A DNA stretch of 64,000 nucleotides, from the NCBI RefSeq assembly GCF_000147355.1, contig NC_014506.1, positions 248,001 to 312,000 of the forward strand, given 5' to 3'. The notes beneath the pieces are model-generated. The model did not search any database, was not told where the DNA came from, and saw only the letters and a program-made list of their open reading frames with translations. The position numbers and the translations under genes were made by a program. Within the stretch, counting starts at the first letter, position 1. Each line of letters opens with the position of its first letter. This stretch comes from Sulfurimonas autotrophica DSM 16294 (GTDB lineage: Bacteria; Campylobacterota; Campylobacteria; Campylobacterales; Sulfurimonadaceae). Below, piece by piece: positions 62,290 through 64,000 of the stretch.

Positions 62290-62748
62290 ATGCAAAAATC
62301 AAAAAGCGCTTTTACGATGATAGAATTGGTTTTTGTTATTGTAGTTTTAGGAATTTTAGCAGCTATTGCTATACCCAAATTTGCTGCAACAAGAACAGAT
62401 GCACAAATTTCAAAAGGGCGTGCCGATATTGCTTCCATACGCTCTGCTATTATTACAGACAGGCAGGCACATATTATTCAGGGAGATCAAAATTATATAT
62501 CAGGCTTGAGCCAAAATAGCACAACTCTTTTTGACGGTAACGGAACAGTAGGCAGAGAATTGTTAATGTATGGAGTAACTTCTGGTACGATAGACGGACA
62601 TTGGAGTACAACAGATGCTGCAGCACCTTATATTCATTATGTATATAAAGTAGGGGGAAAGAATTGTAATTTTACCTATAATCCTGCAACAGGTAAATTT
62701 GATTTGAATGCAAACCAAGATCCCCTTTGTGACCAACTTATAAATTAA
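62290..62748 (+). CDS. Type IV pilin / GspG-like pseudopilin (second copy)
   Basis: The 152-aa protein starts MQKSKSA-FTMIELVFVIVVLG, then ILAAIAIPKFAATRTDAQIS, closely matching the previous gene over the first 40 residues. The soluble domain differs, with RADIASIRSAIITDRQ and two cysteines near the end (KNCNF, DPLCDQ). The -1 residue is Ala, as in the left-end pseudopilins. It is followed at 9 bases by priA. Confidence 0.75.
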   Translation: MQKSKSAFTMIELVFVIVVLGILAAIAIPKFAATRTDAQISKGRADIASIRSAIITDRQAHIIQGDQNYISGLSQNSTTLFDGNGTVGRELLMYGVTSGTIDGHWSTTDAAAPYIHYVYKVGGKNCNFTYNPATGKFDLNANQDPLCDQLIN

Positions 62749-62757
62749 ATATAAATA

Positions 62758-64000
62758 TTGAACTACTATAATATATCTATCATAGGATCACCTCTTGAGC
62801 CTTTTACTTATCATTCTCTGCAAAATATAAACATAGGCACAAAAGTACAAGTACATGTAAAAAACCGAGTACTAGATGGTGTCGTTATAGCTACATGTAA
62901 TAAGCCGGCATTTCAAACAAATGAGGTTTTAGAAGTAAGTGAATTTTATTATTCACTCAAGCAGATTGCATTGGCTAAGTTTATCGCCTCTTACTACATT
63001 TGTTCATTAGGTGATGCCTTTTCTGTTATGATGCCGTTTACAGGTAAGGTTGAAACCTGGGCTGTGCGTCATGAAAGCAAAAAGGGCGAGGTTAAAACCT
63101 CACTTCCCAAAAGCAACATAGTTCTTTCAGATAAACAAGAAAAAGCTCTAACATTTTTACAACAACACAAAGTCGCGCTCCTCTTCGGCGATACAGGCAG
63201 CGGCAAAACAGAAGTCTACATGAAATACTTTGAGCAGATAATACAAGAGGGCAAGACAAGCATCTTTTTAATGCCTGAGATATCTTTGACTCCGCAGATG
63301 TCCAAACGTCTCAAAGAGCATTTCGGCGATGATTTTGTGATGTGGCACTCAAAACTCACCCCTCTGGCAAAGAAAAAAGCACTTGCCAAAATATACGCAG
63401 GCGAAGCAAAAATCATAGCGGGCGCACGCTCGGCTCTTTTTTTACCCATAAAAGACTTAGGACTTATTGTCGTCGATGAAGAGCATGATGAGAGCTATAA
63501 ATCATCTTCACGTCCACGTTACAATGCTAGAGATTTAGCCATTTATATGGGAAAACTCTATGATGTTCATGTAGTACTCGGCAGTGCTACACCATCACTT
63601 AACTCATATGCAAAATTTGAACATACACGGCTCAAAGGCGGACATTTCAGCTCTCTTAAAACATTTATATATGAAAAAAGTCCCGAGAGCTTGTCTCCTT
63701 TGATTACAGAGAATTTGCAAGAAGTACTGCAAAAAAAAGAGCAGTCTATTGTATTTTTACCGACACGTGCCAATTTTAAATACTTGTTGTGTCAGGATTG
63801 CGGACATACTATTAAGTGTGCGTTTTGTAGTGTTGGTATGAGCGTGCATCAACACTCACGCGCACTAAAATGTCATTACTGTAATTTTACACAGGCAATT
63901 CCTCAGGTTTGCCCGGAGTGCCATAGTCCAAATTTGACAAGTTCAAGACTCGGCACGGCTGAGGCTGTAAAAATATTACAAGAGGTATTGCCCCAAGCAA
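62758..64000 (+). CDS. priA: Primosomal helicase PriA, N-terminal two thirds (3' truncated by window edge)
   Basis: The frame starts at TTG 62758, the first start codon after an in-frame stop, and runs out of the window; about 414 residues are seen. It has Walker A LFGDTGSGKTEVY, DEEH (VVDEEHDESYK), GSATPSLNSY and zinc-binding cysteines (CQDCGHTIKCAFC, CHYCN, CPECHS). PriA restarts stalled forks. The TTG start has no clear ribosome site. Family length is about 600-730, so a third is missing. Confidence 0.93.
   Translation, partial: MNYYNISIIGSPLEPFTYHSLQNINIGTKVQVHVKNRVLDGVVIATCNKPAFQTNEVLEVSEFYYSLKQIALAKFIASYYICSLGDAFSVMMPFTGKVETWAVRHESKKGEVKTSLPKSNIVLSDKQEKALTFLQQHKVALLFGDTGSGKTEVYMKYFEQIIQEGKTSIFLMPEISLTPQMSKRLKEHFGDDFVMWHSKLTPLAKKKALAKIYAGEAKIIAGARSALFLPIKDLGLIVVDEEHDESYKSSSRPRYNARDLAIYMGKLYDVHVVLGSATPSLNSYAKFEHTRLKGGHFSSLKTFIYEKSPESLSPLITENLQEVLQKKEQSIVFLPTRANFKYLLCQDCGHTIKCAFCSVGMSVHQHSRALKCHYCNFTQAIPQVCPECHSPNLTSSRLGTAEAVKILQEVLPQA

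Overview
The window looks like chromosomal DNA of a low-GC Campylobacterota bacterium, most like Sulfurimonas or a near relative. This placement is inferred from gene content and protein style, because no 16S rRNA is present. Pointers are the operon pbp-fliE-flgC-flgB with a sigma54-type promoter, the tRNA-Thr/Tyr/Gly/Thr-tuf-rpmG-tRNA-Trp-secE-nusG order, separate but overlapping rpoB and rpoC, an mDAP-type MurE, and TATAAT boxes without clear -35 boxes at most promoters.

Left part (1-8.7 kb): the end of a type II secretion (T2SS) operon. It runs gspF (cut by the window edge), three small pseudopilins, a GspK-like protein, GspL/M/C-like inner-membrane proteins and the secretin GspD. Genes overlap and several use TTG or GTG starts. 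Two genes for exported proteins of unknown function follow and are candidate substrates or surface proteins.

8.8-20.2 kb: a surface-polysaccharide locus. It holds an ABC exporter (Wzm/Wzt-type), two sulfotransferase-like proteins, a RgpF-like/sulfotransferase fusion, a second RgpF-like protein, two glycosyltransferases, a WbaP-type initiating phosphotransferase and an O-antigen ligase/polymerase. Three sulfotransferase domains suggest a sulfated glycan. One of these proteins carries a near-perfect DNA tandem repeat encoding a coiled coil.

20.3-23.4 kb: the alpha operon rpmJ-rpsM-rpsK-rpsD-rpoA-rplQ, preceded by an elaborate predicted RNA leader. 23.5-37.3 kb: housekeeping genes (aldo/keto reductase, Nfu, MurE, 2Fe-2S ferredoxin, PanD, YbaB, PDZ protein, prenyl diphosphate synthase, transketolase), then a mixed-strand stretch with a diguanylate cyclase, an unrecognised ORF, a SelO 3' remnant, an AEC transporter, a thioredoxin, a SpoU methylase, YaaA and an MBL hydrolase.

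37.3-54.8 kb: the translation/transcription supercluster: four tRNAs, tuf, rpmG, tRNA-Trp, secE, nusG, rplKA, rplJL, rpoB, rpoC, rpsL, rpsG and fusA. Intergenic regions carry many inverted repeats (L10 leader, rplL-rpoB, rpsL leader, rpsL-rpsG), several spanning stop codons. 54.9-64 kb: mixed genes (bpt, prfB, panC, ftsI-like pbp with fliE-flgC-flgB, two GspG/pilin-like proteins, and priA cut by the window end).

No rRNA, CRISPR array, prophage, insertion sequence or recognisable defence system was seen. The least explained items are the sulfotransferase glycan locus, the structured leaders, and the unidentified ORF next to the selO remnant.
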